This document shows, in pieces, positions 7,127 to 13,990 of a DNA stretch of 31,956 bases. Both the position numbers and the translations under genes were made by a program. The notes beneath the pieces are model-generated. The model saw nothing but the letters and a program-made list of their open reading frames with translations, did no database searches and was not told the DNA's origin. The stretch is from a virus. The stretch's first letter is position 1, and each line of letters opens with the position of its first letter. Location of the stretch: IMG/VR virus record IMGVR_UViG_3300009488_000048, positions 1 to 31,956 of that record. One strand, written 5' to 3'.

Positions 7127-8352
7127 TTTTCTCCCCATATTTTTTTATTAGAAATCGTTTTTTGTTTTTCTATTTTTTTTCTCTCCATATATTTCTGATA
7201 AAAATAACCAGTTTTAGTTTGTGAAAAAGATAATGTTTTTCCCCAGTAATCATTACGCAACAACATTTTACAAATTCTTTTCCACGAAGGACTTTTTTTA
7301 TCTTCTATTCCTGTTTTATTTTCGTCTGGTATATCCCCAGGAAAACCTCTCTGGTCATACCATTTAAGAAAAGTGAAAATTTTATTTTCATAATGTTCTT
7401 TTGATTTTTTAGGCATACTTGATAATAATATATTTGCAAAATCTTTCCATTTTTTATCATCAGGTTTTGTTATTTTTATTTGTCCGCTAACTGACCCATT
7501 TATTTTTACAAATTCTTTTCCGCTATTAGCCCCCGAAACTCTAGCCACAACCTTGCACCATGTATCAGGTTCTATTATTTGAAACAACCATAGGCCTTTT
7601 CTTTGATCATCGCCGTAAGGTTGGCAAATTCTCTGTTGATGAATGCTAAGACCTGCCTGCTGCATTAAATCATATAATTTATTATATGATTTTTTAAATT
7701 TACCATTATATATCCAAATATCTTTTGTTCTCCAATCGTATATAGGATAAATATTATATACGAAACTATTTTTTATACGTGTTGTATATTTTTTTTGTTT
7801 ATACATTTCTTTTTTATCATTTTTGATTGCTCTATATCGATTTAAACTTTCATCCGATCTAATTCCTACAAAACATGCAGTTTTTTTTTCATTAGAAATC
7901 CATTTAGCATATTCAATTACAAATTCTTCAAACTCCATCCCTTGATTAAAAAAGCCAAAATATTTACAATCATTAATTGATTCCACAGGTAAATCTCTAA
8001 CCCATGCTGATCGTTTTTTTTTATCCCAACAAATCCACCGTGGATTATAAACAGAAACAGCATTACGTAATATTATTGGTAAACATATATGATGAAATTC
8101 GCAAATATCTGAATAGTGTTTTGTCATTTCAATAATGTGCTGAATTGTTAGTTTATATTGCGCTTCCATATCAATAAACAGAATCGTTATTTTTTTTCTT
8201 CTTTCTCGTGCTATTTCGCAAACAAGATGCATCATGACAGACGAATCTTTACCTCCGGAAAAAGATAAATAAATCTTCTCAAATTCATCAAAAACGAAAT
8301 TAATTCGTTCTATAGATGCATCATAAACATTTTTATTTATTTTAATTTTCAT
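7117..8352 (-). CDS. ibrA: PAPS-reductase-like PP-loop protein (DUF3440), IbrA-type
   Basis: A 411-residue protein with the PP-loop SGGKDSS at residues 32-38, which binds and activates ATP in the adenine nucleotide alpha-hydrolase fold. FIDMEAQY follows, where PAPS reductases read their substrate, and YPIYDWRTKDIW matches the conserved region late in the fold. The long C-terminal part (about residues 235-411) with QQRICQPYGDDQRKGLW is typical of the IbrA/DUF3440 subgroup rather than of cysteine biosynthesis enzymes. In E. coli IbrA acts with IbrB in gene regulation by an unknown mechanism. The gene is extremely AT-rich, rich in Lys/Ile codons, and overlaps both neighbours (11 and 10 bases). 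Phosphorothioation enzymes (DndC) share the loop, but no other dnd gene is present. Confidence 0.88.
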   Translation of the reverse strand: MKIKINKNVYDASIERINFVFDEFEKIYLSFSGGKDSSVMMHLVCEIARERRKKITILFIDMEAQYKLTIQHIIEMTKHYSDICEFHHICLPIILRNAVSVYNPRWICWDKKKRSAWVRDLPVESINDCKYFGFFNQGMEFEEFVIEYAKWISNEKKTACFVGIRSDESLNRYRAIKNDKKEMYKQKKYTTRIKNSFVYNIYPIYDWRTKDIWIYNGKFKKSYNKLYDLMQQAGLSIHQQRICQPYGDDQRKGLWLFQIIEPDTWCKVVARVSGANSGKEFVKINGSVSGQIKITKPDDKKWKDFANILLSSMPKKSKEHYENKIFTFLKWYDQRGFPGDIPDENKTGIEDKKSPSWKRICKMLLRNDYWGKTLSFSQTKTGYFYQKYMERKKIEKQKTISNKKIWGEKWF

Positions 8353-8659
8353 ATTTAAACCGGATATTTTTTATAGCATCTTCAAAAACATAACTTTGAG
8401 AGCCATTAAATTTATGATAAAATTTATCCTCTTTCGCATCATAATAAAAATCTTCTATAGAGCCTGCACAATTATTTTTCGCTTTTTTATTTGATATTTT
8501 TTCACCTTTATATTTCGCTTGAGAGATATTTCCTGAATTATAAGTTTCAATCTCATATCCTGCCATCATATTTATAAAACTATGGGGAAGATAAATTCTT
8601 TTATGGTTATATTTTTCCCATAATCTGCCATTTTTTAACAAAAAATCAAATAATATCAT
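8342..8659 (-). CDS. Unknown protein upstream of ibrA-like gene
   Basis: A 105-residue, Lys/Asn/Tyr-rich protein of unknown family. Its C-terminal half (EDFYYDAKEDKFYHKFNG) looks like a small beta sheet. It starts 2 bases after the preceding stop and overlaps the IbrA-like gene by 11 bases, so it is probably co-translated with that pair and may be a third component. The ribosome site is weak. No enzyme motif seen. Confidence 0.6.
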   Translation of the reverse strand: MILFDFLLKNGRLWEKYNHKRIYLPHSFINMMAGYEIETYNSGNISQAKYKGEKISNKKAKNNCAGSIEDFYYDAKEDKFYHKFNGSQSYVFEDAIKNIRFKYEN

Positions 8660-8661
8660 AT

Positions 8662-8913
8662 TTATAATCCTAATTGATATATCACTTCTATTGTTTTTTT
8701 AGAAATTTTACCCATATTTCCTAATGTTTCAGGAATTGTCATTTCTATATTTAAAATTTTTTCAATTTTATTAATATTTTTCTTTCCTACATGTTTTATT
8801 AAATATGATTTTCCAGTAAGTCCTGACAGCCAATTTTCAGCAAAAAACTTAACTTGTTCTTTTGTTAATTTGTAATTGTTTTTTTTAATTTCGTTAATTT
8901 TTAAATTTTCCAT
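8662..8913 (-). CDS. Unknown small Lys/Ile-rich protein, first gene of the leftward cargo operon
   Basis: An 83-residue protein, predicted mainly helical, with no recognised family. The segment ENWLSGLTGKSYLIKHVGKKNINKIEKIL could hold a short DNA-binding helix pair, but this is weak. AAGGAGAG eight bases before the ATG supports the start. It lies about 42 bases below a good promoter (8955-8983), so it is the first gene of the operon running to 3877. Confidence 0.65.
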   Translation of the reverse strand: MENLKINEIKKNNYKLTKEQVKFFAENWLSGLTGKSYLIKHVGKKNINKIEKILNIEMTIPETLGNMGKISKKTIEVIYQLGL

Positions 8914-8954
8914 TTTTGCTCTCCTTGTGGTGATTTAATTTGTCTTATAATGTA

Positions 8955-8983
8955 TATATACTCCATTTACAAACTTTTGTCAA
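8955..8983 (-). promoter_or_regulatory. Sigma70-type promoter of the leftward cargo operon
   Basis: On the - strand TTGACA (8983-8978) is a perfect -35 box, followed after exactly 17 bases by TATATA (8960-8955). The expected start is near 8948, leaving a short leader with AAGGAGAG before the ATG at 8913. The gap 8914-9066 holds this promoter and long A/T runs; no GC-rich terminator for the upstream lysis genes was seen, so readthrough from them is also possible. Confidence 0.8.
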
Positions 8984-9066
8984 GCTTTTTACAAAAAAAA
9001 AGCAAAAAAAATGCAATTTTTTTACAAAAATCTTGCAAAAACGCAGAAAAAGCACTATACAAATGT

Positions 9067-9453
9067 TTAAAATCGACAGGAGAGAGGCAAAATCATCGCA
9101 CGATGATTAATTGCCCAGTCTAATACTATATATATAGCAGCGCCGAGAACGATGGCGCCGGACACGCAGGACGTAATAAACCAGAAATCTGACCAAAATC
9201 GGGTTTGATTTAGCTGTTTTTGCAATTTGTTGATATGATTATCGAGAGTCATATCAATAAAATTTGCGGGCAATCTGGTGATAATGGACATATACTGGAG
9301 CGGGATAAAAAAACCCTTCTCGGGCACTAAAAAATTAAAACCTTTGTCCAAAAAAACAGTTAAATTTTCATCGTTTAGATTTTTTTCGTCGGCAAAAGCC
9401 GATACCGAAATAAAAACAAAAAATAATGCTATTATAAAAAATAATTTTTTCAT
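9067..9453 (-). CDS. Exported membrane protein of the lysis block (possible outer spanin analogue)
   Basis: A 128-residue protein with a classic signal peptide: MKK, a hydrophobic core and a cleavage motif SAFA-DE at about residue 21. A second hydrophobic segment lies near the C-terminus (about 93-115, ITSCVSGAIVLGAAIYIVLDW), with a predicted coil before it. It follows the single-membrane-span gene by an ATGA overlap, where Gram-negative phages often have spanins. There is no lipobox cysteine, so it is not a normal outer spanin; a unimolecular-spanin-like topology without lipid anchor is a possibility. CAGGAG before the ATG at 9453 supports this start over the open frame to 9492. Function inferred from context. 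Confidence 0.55.
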   Translation of the reverse strand: MKKLFFIIALFFVFISVSAFADEKNLNDENLTVFLDKGFNFLVPEKGFFIPLQYMSIITRLPANFIDMTLDNHINKLQKQLNQTRFWSDFWFITSCVSGAIVLGAAIYIVLDWAINHRAMILPLSCRF

Positions 9454-9695
9454 CGATTTCTCCTGATCGTGTCGTTTAAGTATTTTTGCCACTGTTTGGG
9501 CGTCATTTTATCCAGTTCTTTGCGTTTTTCCGAAAATTCTTTGAGTATTTCGGCTTTGGTCTGTCCAGTTTCGGTTTTTTGTCGAAAATTTAAATATTTC
9601 TTGCCGGTGCTATAAACTTTGAACAACAGTACCAATACCGCAATGGCAATCCCATATTTTATTATTTTTTCAATTATTTCAGGAATCTTTGTCAT
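9450..9695 (-). CDS. Single-span membrane protein, inner-spanin-like
   Basis: An 81-residue protein with one membrane segment at about residues 12-30 (YGIAIAVLVLLFKVY), followed by a charged helical tail ending TIRRNR. N-terminal anchor plus periplasmic helix is the layout of an Rz-type inner spanin, which links the inner membrane to an outer-membrane partner during lysis. ATGA overlaps on both sides show tight coupling to the holin-like gene before it and the exported protein after it. No sequence signature is unique to spanins, so this is a context-based call. Confidence 0.55.
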   Translation of the reverse strand: MTKIPEIIEKIIKYGIAIAVLVLLFKVYSTGKKYLNFRQKTETGQTKAEILKEFSEKRKELDKMTPKQWQKYLNDTIRRNR

Positions 9696-9922
9696 TTTTT
9701 TTTACCATTGAAAAATCCAAAAATTTTTGATGCGATAACAACGCCTGCTTTGCCACATACGGACATTGCAATAATACCAAGAACCAAATTTATAAATTTC
9801 GGCCTGTTGAGAAAAATAATAGCGCCTCCGAGTATGATTCCGTCGATAGCGAGCAGAAACGATATTAATCGGCCCATGGACCGGCCATTTTTGTCCTCAA
9901 AAAAGCCTTTTTTATTATCCAT
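9692..9922 (-). CDS. Holin-like membrane protein
   Basis: A 76-residue protein with two hydrophobic segments (about residues 17-33, SFLLAIDGIILGGAIIF, and 42-64, LVLGIIAMSVCGKAGVVIASKIF) and a basic C-terminus (NGKKK), the size and shape of a class II-type holin that times lysis by making membrane holes. It directly follows the amidase gene, overlapping its stop by 8 bases. The frame extends to a TTG at 9958, but the ATG at 9922 is preferred. No strong ribosome site is seen, suggesting coupling to amidase translation. Confidence 0.65.
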   Translation of the reverse strand: MDNKKGFFEDKNGRSMGRLISFLLAIDGIILGGAIIFLNRPKFINLVLGIIAMSVCGKAGVVIASKIFGFFNGKKK

Positions 9923-10520
9923 TATAATATTTTTTGTAAATCTCCAAGATTGCTTCAACGTGCAATTGCGCTATATTGTCGCGACCATCTTCTGATGTTA
10001 TATAATCAAAATCTTTTTTTGTATCCATAAAGAAACTTTCGGTCAAAACGGAAGGGCAAGTTGTATGTTTTAACATAAAAAAACCAGCTTCTTTGTCTTT
10101 ATCGCCGTCGGTTATATCTTTTCGAATGGGCCACCCCTCGAAGGATTTTTCCGCATTATTGTAGAAAATTTCGCAATACTTATCAGAACGTGTTTGACCG
10201 CGTGAAGTCCATCCCTCCCATCCTGTGCCCCCTCCAGCGTTTGCATGGATGGAAAGCACCCACGAATCTTTATTTTTTCGACAAAATTGGTTGGCGCGCC
10301 TTATGCGATCTTTCCAGTAGATATCTTTTATTTCTGGGACTAAAAGATGATAATCAATACCTGATGATGGGCACCCCATATTAAAGAAATCGATGAAATT
10401 GGTTATTCTTCGAACAATATCTCGATTAAATTCATACTCGAACAATTGCTCGCCATCAAAAACGGGCGAGCGCTTGCCGGCAGTGTCTTCGCCGTGACCA
10501 TTATCTAAGATTACTATCAT
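9915..10520 (-). CDS. N-acetylmuramoyl-L-alanine amidase (Amidase_3), endolysin
   Basis: A 201-residue zinc amidase that cuts the bond between muramic acid and L-alanine in peptidoglycan. DNGHGED at residues 6-12 gives the first zinc histidine (His9), Glu28 or Glu30 is the second ligand, SIHANAG gives His92, and LTESFF gives catalytic Glu161. It has no signal peptide and no binding domain, so it needs a holin or similar exit route; the holin-like gene follows. The start at 10520 is chosen because AGGAG lies about 10 bases upstream and TAATG joins it to the previous stop; a longer ATG at 10541 is possible. Cell-wall lysis at the end of infection is the expected role. Confidence 0.9.
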   Translation of the reverse strand: MIVILDNGHGEDTAGKRSPVFDGEQLFEYEFNRDIVRRITNFIDFFNMGCPSSGIDYHLLVPEIKDIYWKDRIRRANQFCRKNKDSWVLSIHANAGGGTGWEGWTSRGQTRSDKYCEIFYNNAEKSFEGWPIRKDITDGDKDKEAGFFMLKHTTCPSVLTESFFMDTKKDFDYITSEDGRDNIAQLHVEAILEIYKKYYNG

Positions 10521-10801
10521 TATATTTTTTCTCCTATCCATTTAATGAGTTCAAAAATATAGTTTTTAAAAAAACTCAAAATTACAGTAATTATTAAAAT
10601 ATACCATTTTATATCTTTTCGTCTTCGCTCCGGTTTTTTTTCCAGATCGTCAATCCGGGATACGTTATCGTTAACGGTACCAACCAATCCGCTTTTCTTT
10701 GGATCGTCAAGGGGACCCTTTAGGAGGGTTAATATTTCATTAAGTGTTGTTTTCATATCGGTTACAGTCTGAGTAGTTAATTCATTGTTTTTTTCCGGCA
10801 T
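10520..10801 (-). CDS. Tail-anchored membrane protein of the lysis block
   Basis: A 93-residue protein: a polar helical region of about 65 residues (with ETL-type heptads and RIDDLEKKPERRRK), then one membrane segment at about 68-85 (WYILIITVILSFF) and a short basic end. It is the first gene of the lysis block, and the layout is like the hemolysin XhlA-type holin accessory proteins, though no sequence identity is claimed. AAGGAAAA before the ATG supports the start. Its stop shares a base with the amidase ATG. Expression is probably from the leftward half of the overlapping promoters at 10818-10860. Confidence 0.6.
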   Translation of the reverse strand: MPEKNNELTTQTVTDMKTTLNEILTLLKGPLDDPKKSGLVGTVNDNVSRIDDLEKKPERRRKDIKWYILIITVILSFFKNYIFELIKWIGEKI

Positions 10802-10817
10802 TTTTTTTCCTTTTTTG

Positions 10818-10846
10818 TTGACTATAGAAAATATTATAATTATAAT
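10818..10846 (+). promoter_or_regulatory. Strong rightward promoter for head genes
   Basis: TTGACT (10818-10823) and TATAAT (10841-10846) are separated by exactly 17 bases, five of six and six of six matches to the sigma70 consensus. The start would be near 10853, giving a short leader with AGGAG before the ATG at 10877. This is the only strong promoter visible before the portal gene. Confidence 0.85.
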
Positions 10847-10860
10847 AATTTAAAGGTCAA
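10831..10860 (-). promoter_or_regulatory. Leftward promoter for the lysis block, overlapping the rightward one
   Basis: On the - strand TTGACC (10860-10855) is followed after 17 bases by ATAATA or after 18 bases by TAATAT (10836-10831). The element interleaves with the rightward promoter at 10818-10846, so the two cannot be occupied together. Expected start is near 10825, with a short leader to the ATG at 10801. Confidence 0.65.
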
Positions 10861-10876
10861 CTTTTCAGGAGTTATA

Positions 10877-11188
10877 ATGAGTTGTTTATCAGCGTCCAGA
10901 AAACAAAGATTAATTGACAGCATTAACAAGTATGAAGAAATAAAAACTGCGATCGAAGCTGCTTTATTAAGCGGAAGCCTTGAGATAGAGAGTTATACTT
11001 TTGATAGTGGTGAAGCTCGCCAAGTTACAAAATATAAAAGTTTTGAAGAAATGCAAAAAGCCGTTGAATGGTGCGATTCTCGCATTGAGTGGGCATATGG
11101 CAAATTAAACGGGACAAGTCTTATTAATTTGAATCTAAGGAGAAAAAAATATACTGGTTTTGGATATCCTCCGAATCGCCGGTGTTAA
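10877..11188 (+). CDS. Head-tail connector-like protein (gpW/DUF6148-type)
   Basis: A 103-residue protein with two helices around a short strand pair: an N-terminal helix (residues 8-31, RLIDSINKYEEIKTAIEAALL), then GSLEIESYTFDSGEARQVTKYKSF, then a second helix ending near residue 80. This helix-strand-helix pattern, and its position directly before the portal, match small phage connector proteins of the gpW/DUF6148 type. Such proteins sit between portal and tail or act in head completion. AGGAG before the ATG supports the start. The basic, aromatic C-terminus is not part of the usual family. Confidence 0.65.
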   Translation: MSCLSASRKQRLIDSINKYEEIKTAIEAALLSGSLEIESYTFDSGEARQVTKYKSFEEMQKAVEWCDSRIEWAYGKLNGTSLINLNLRRKKYTGFGYPPNRRC

Positions 11189-11194
11189 TTTTTT

Positions 11195-12910
11195 ATGAAA
11201 ATAACCAAAAAAATAAAAGAATTTGTTTCTCTTTTCTCATCAAAATTTAAAACAGAAAAAAAAACCGCCTATGCACCAGGATATGGTGGCTACGGGGGAT
11301 ATGGGGGCAGATCAGGAGGCGCAAAATATTCTTATGGACTTTCCGCATCCGGTAATACTCGCGTATTTGATCATTTCACACTGCGCCAAAACGCGAGGGA
11401 TGCATATCAAGACACTCCCCAAGCCAAAGCGCTCGTTGATAGATATGCTGATACTGTTGTCGATATTGGTTTAAAATTAGAATCAACTCCGGATTCAAAA
11501 ATATTAAAAAAAGGACCAAAAGAACTTGAAGAGTGGCGTGAAGAGGTTGACGCACGTTTTGATCTTTGGTGCAAAGCAAAAGAACAGCATCGACCTGAAT
11601 TAATGACATTTTATCAATATCAAAGATTATATTCCCAGGGACAACAACGCGACAATGATATGTTCACTCGCCTTTATTATTCAGCTAATCAAAGGCTTAT
11701 TAATCCGTTACAATTTTCTGGTATTGACGCAAATCAAATCCGGGGATATGCATTCACCTCTACTTATACGCAATATAGCCAAAGAGACGGAATTAATAGA
11801 GACGGTCGAGGTCGCGAAACATCATATAAAGTCTGGATGCAACAATACGGAGACAATCAAGATCCATATCGATTTGAAACTATACCGAGAATTGGTTCAA
11901 AATCTAAACGAATATTTATGCTACACGGGTTTATGCCGGATTACGTCGGGCAAGGGCGTGGCTATAGCAGATTAGCACACGCGCTGCAGGAATTCGAAAA
12001 TATAACTGATTTTTCTATTTCCCAGGTAAAAAAAGCAATAAATCAATCGGCGATCACGATGTATGTAAAGCCAAGCAAAGATAATCCGTCATCAAATCCA
12101 TTTGAAGGGGTTTTGACCGAGGCCGGAGCTTCGCCTGTGGTTGAACAATTTGGTTCTACTCCCGCACCAAGCCAAGAAGCCGCAAATGTTAATCCGGTTT
12201 CTTGCTATAGAATGCCGGAAGCAACAATCGACACTCCCGGCAGCACCGCAGTCTTTAATTTAGCGGAAGGTGAAGATCTGGCACCATTCAAGGCAACAGC
12301 ACCTTCTGAGAGTTATGATAGTTTTGTTAATTCGTTTTGTTCTTTTTTATCGGCGTCTTTGTCAATGCCGATCGAAGTAATGTTGATGAAATTCAATCAG
12401 AATTATTCTGCTTCCCGGGCGTCATTGATCTTATTTTGGCGTGTGGCTCAAATTTGGAGGGCAGAAATAGAAGCCGATTTGCTTAATCCTGTTTACGAAA
12501 TGTGGCTTGCGGAAGAAATCGCTGCTGCTCGTATATTGGCTCCCGGATGGCAGGACCCAGTATTGAGGAAAGCCTGGTTATCAACTCGTTGGCTTGGCTC
12601 TCCGATGCCGAATATTGATCCTATGCGGACTGCAAAGGCCGACAAAGAATATGTCGATATGGGAGCACAAACACTTGATCGCGTTGCCAGAAATTTGAAC
12701 GGTTCCAATGGAAAGGCAAACAGATCAAAATTAACGCGAGAATTTCAGGAATTACCCCTTGCACCATGGCAGAGCGGGTCCGGAGCAAACAATAATAATG
12801 AGGAAGAAAAAGAAGAAAAGAATCCTAAAAATAAAACAAAAAACAAAAACGCGTCAGCTCAAGAAATAGCGGAAGCCGTTGCCGATGAGCTTGAAATGAG
12901 GAAGGATTGA
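11195..12910 (+). CDS. Portal protein, lambda family
   Basis: A 571-residue portal that forms the dodecameric DNA channel at one head vertex, docks the terminase and nucleates assembly. The motif region around residues 50-120 (SYGLSASGNTRVFDHFTLRQNARDAYQDTP, ADTVVDIGLKLE) and HGFMPDYVGQGRGYSRL at about 243-262 are typical of lambda gpB-type portals (Phage_portal_2), as is the length. Residues 25-48 are an unusual Gly/Tyr-rich stretch. The last 50 residues are Asn/Lys/Glu-rich and probably disordered. The ribosome site is weak. The stop overlaps the next start by one base. Confidence 0.95.
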   Translation: MKITKKIKEFVSLFSSKFKTEKKTAYAPGYGGYGGYGGRSGGAKYSYGLSASGNTRVFDHFTLRQNARDAYQDTPQAKALVDRYADTVVDIGLKLESTPDSKILKKGPKELEEWREEVDARFDLWCKAKEQHRPELMTFYQYQRLYSQGQQRDNDMFTRLYYSANQRLINPLQFSGIDANQIRGYAFTSTYTQYSQRDGINRDGRGRETSYKVWMQQYGDNQDPYRFETIPRIGSKSKRIFMLHGFMPDYVGQGRGYSRLAHALQEFENITDFSISQVKKAINQSAITMYVKPSKDNPSSNPFEGVLTEAGASPVVEQFGSTPAPSQEAANVNPVSCYRMPEATIDTPGSTAVFNLAEGEDLAPFKATAPSESYDSFVNSFCSFLSASLSMPIEVMLMKFNQNYSASRASLILFWRVAQIWRAEIEADLLNPVYEMWLAEEIAAARILAPGWQDPVLRKAWLSTRWLGSPMPNIDPMRTAKADKEYVDMGAQTLDRVARNLNGSNGKANRSKLTREFQELPLAPWQSGSGANNNNEEEKEEKNPKNKTKNKNASAQEIAEAVADELEMRKD

Positions 12911-13230
12911 TGGCACCTACGCCCACGACCGTTATTGGTGACCAGTTCAAACCGGACGGAACTCCGTGTACAGATGTAATTTCTGCGATTTTGTGTCGTG
13001 GTACTGTGTCATATGATACGGATTATCAAATCTGCGGAGAAAGGATATATATTACGCCAGATACGGCCGGTCACTGGGAACAAGACCTTGTCGATACGGA
13101 AGGCATGGATGCTGATACATTTTACCGTTTTGATTTCCCGAATTCAAAAACTGAATATGTTCAGATTGATTCTGGACTAGGAACAGTTAATTATAATAGT
13201 TTGACAAAAATTAGCCCTATAGGGCAATAA
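12910..13230 (+). CDS. Unknown beta-rich virion-type protein
   Basis: A 106-residue protein with alternating strand-forming segments (RIYITPDTAGHWEQDL, TFYRFDFPN, EYVQID), like the small beta domains of phage fibre and attachment proteins (DUF-type adaptors). GAGGAAGG precedes the ATG, whose A is shared with the portal stop codon. It is the first of four unknown genes between portal and protease. A structural role is inferred from position and fold type only. Confidence 0.65.
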   Translation: MAPTPTTVIGDQFKPDGTPCTDVISAILCRGTVSYDTDYQICGERIYITPDTAGHWEQDLVDTEGMDADTFYRFDFPNSKTEYVQIDSGLGTVNYNSLTKISPIGQ

Positions 13231-13240
13231 GGAGTTTATT

Positions 13241-13510
13241 ATGGCAGATCCAGTTTTAATTCCGGTAGTTAAAGGTAGTTGGGTGCCTGTCGCAACAAAT
13301 GTTACAACAGGCCAGTTATGGAGAATTATAAAAACAGCATCATATTTAATGACGTATAGAATGGCCGGAAACCCGGTACCCACACTTGAGACCGAAGGCG
13401 TCCCTATATTTGTTAATGGTGAGATATCCGCACCTATTTCGGCTGTTGCGGCAATTGATGTTTATTTATGGGCACGCGGAGTTGATGGCAAGATTCGCGC
13501 TGATTTGTGA
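13241..13510 (+). CDS. Unknown small virion-type protein
   Basis: An 89-residue beta-rich protein: WVPVATNVTTGQLWRI, then VPTLETEGVPIFVNGE and a closing AAIDVYLWARGVDGKIRADL. This layout is common in small phage structural or fibre-adaptor proteins, but it has no named family that I can assign. AAGGAG before the ATG supports the start. It is followed at 8 bases by the first of two genes encoding MFIGNG. Confidence 0.65.
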   Translation: MADPVLIPVVKGSWVPVATNVTTGQLWRIIKTASYLMTYRMAGNPVPTLETEGVPIFVNGEISAPISAVAAIDVYLWARGVDGKIRADL

Positions 13511-13517
13511 GGCTAAT

Positions 13518-13979
13518 ATGTTTATCGGAAACGGAATCCCTGGCTGGAATACATTAACAGCCAACATGAAATTTACGATTAACGGAGGATTAGCTGTTTT
13601 GGTGATCAATAAAACAGGTGAAACTTCCGTTAAGGGAAAAATTGTTGAAGCCGGAATGACTATAGATAATTCAGTATCATTGATGCGTATTGATGTTCCT
13701 GACCCGCTTGGTATTATATTGGATGCAGGAATATCTGATGGGAATTTGATGTGGGCTGTTATTTCAGGAAAAGTTGCCGTGTTATACGGCACAGTTGTTT
13801 CTCGTGGTACTTTTGCGCGATCACCACAAACTGCTGACGGTGTAGCTGCGGGACTTGCTGTTGCGGAAGCGTCGCCAACTCCGCCATTTTCTACAGACAA
13901 ACATTTTATGGAAATTGGCCACCCGTTAGAAACAATTGGAGCACCTGGATTAGCATTAACAGCATTACACTTTAATTAA
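13518..13979 (+). CDS. Unknown capsid-decoration-like beta protein (MFIGNG start)
   Basis: A 153-residue, mainly beta protein: INGGLAVLVINKTGETSVKGKIVEAG, a central Gly/Asp-rich turn (ILDAGISDGNLMWAVISG), and a C-terminal EIGHPLE ... LTALHFN. Proteins of this pattern are common in phage structural clusters, and a decoration or head-fibre role is plausible; the family name is not certain. The ATG at 13518 has GTGAGG upstream; the frame is open to 13386, but that part overlaps the previous gene. The first six residues match the next protein. Confidence 0.65.
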   Translation: MFIGNGIPGWNTLTANMKFTINGGLAVLVINKTGETSVKGKIVEAGMTIDNSVSLMRIDVPDPLGIILDAGISDGNLMWAVISGKVAVLYGTVVSRGTFARSPQTADGVAAGLAVAEASPTPPFSTDKHFMEIGHPLETIGAPGLALTALHFN

Positions 13980-13990
13980 AGGAGTGTCTT

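Noticed and set aside
7117-8352. DndC-type phosphorothioation enzyme
   Set aside because: Shares the PP-loop, but no dndA, dndB, dndD or dndE neighbours are present and the next gene is ParB-like, which fits IbrA/IbrB better.
9001-9066. Terminator for the lysis genes in the A/T-rich gap
   Set aside because: A and T runs are present but no stable GC stem; not supported.
13466-13900. Antisense open frame of 144 codons across the MFIGNG gene
   Set aside because: Shadow; no ribosome site or promoter and the + strand gene has a good start.
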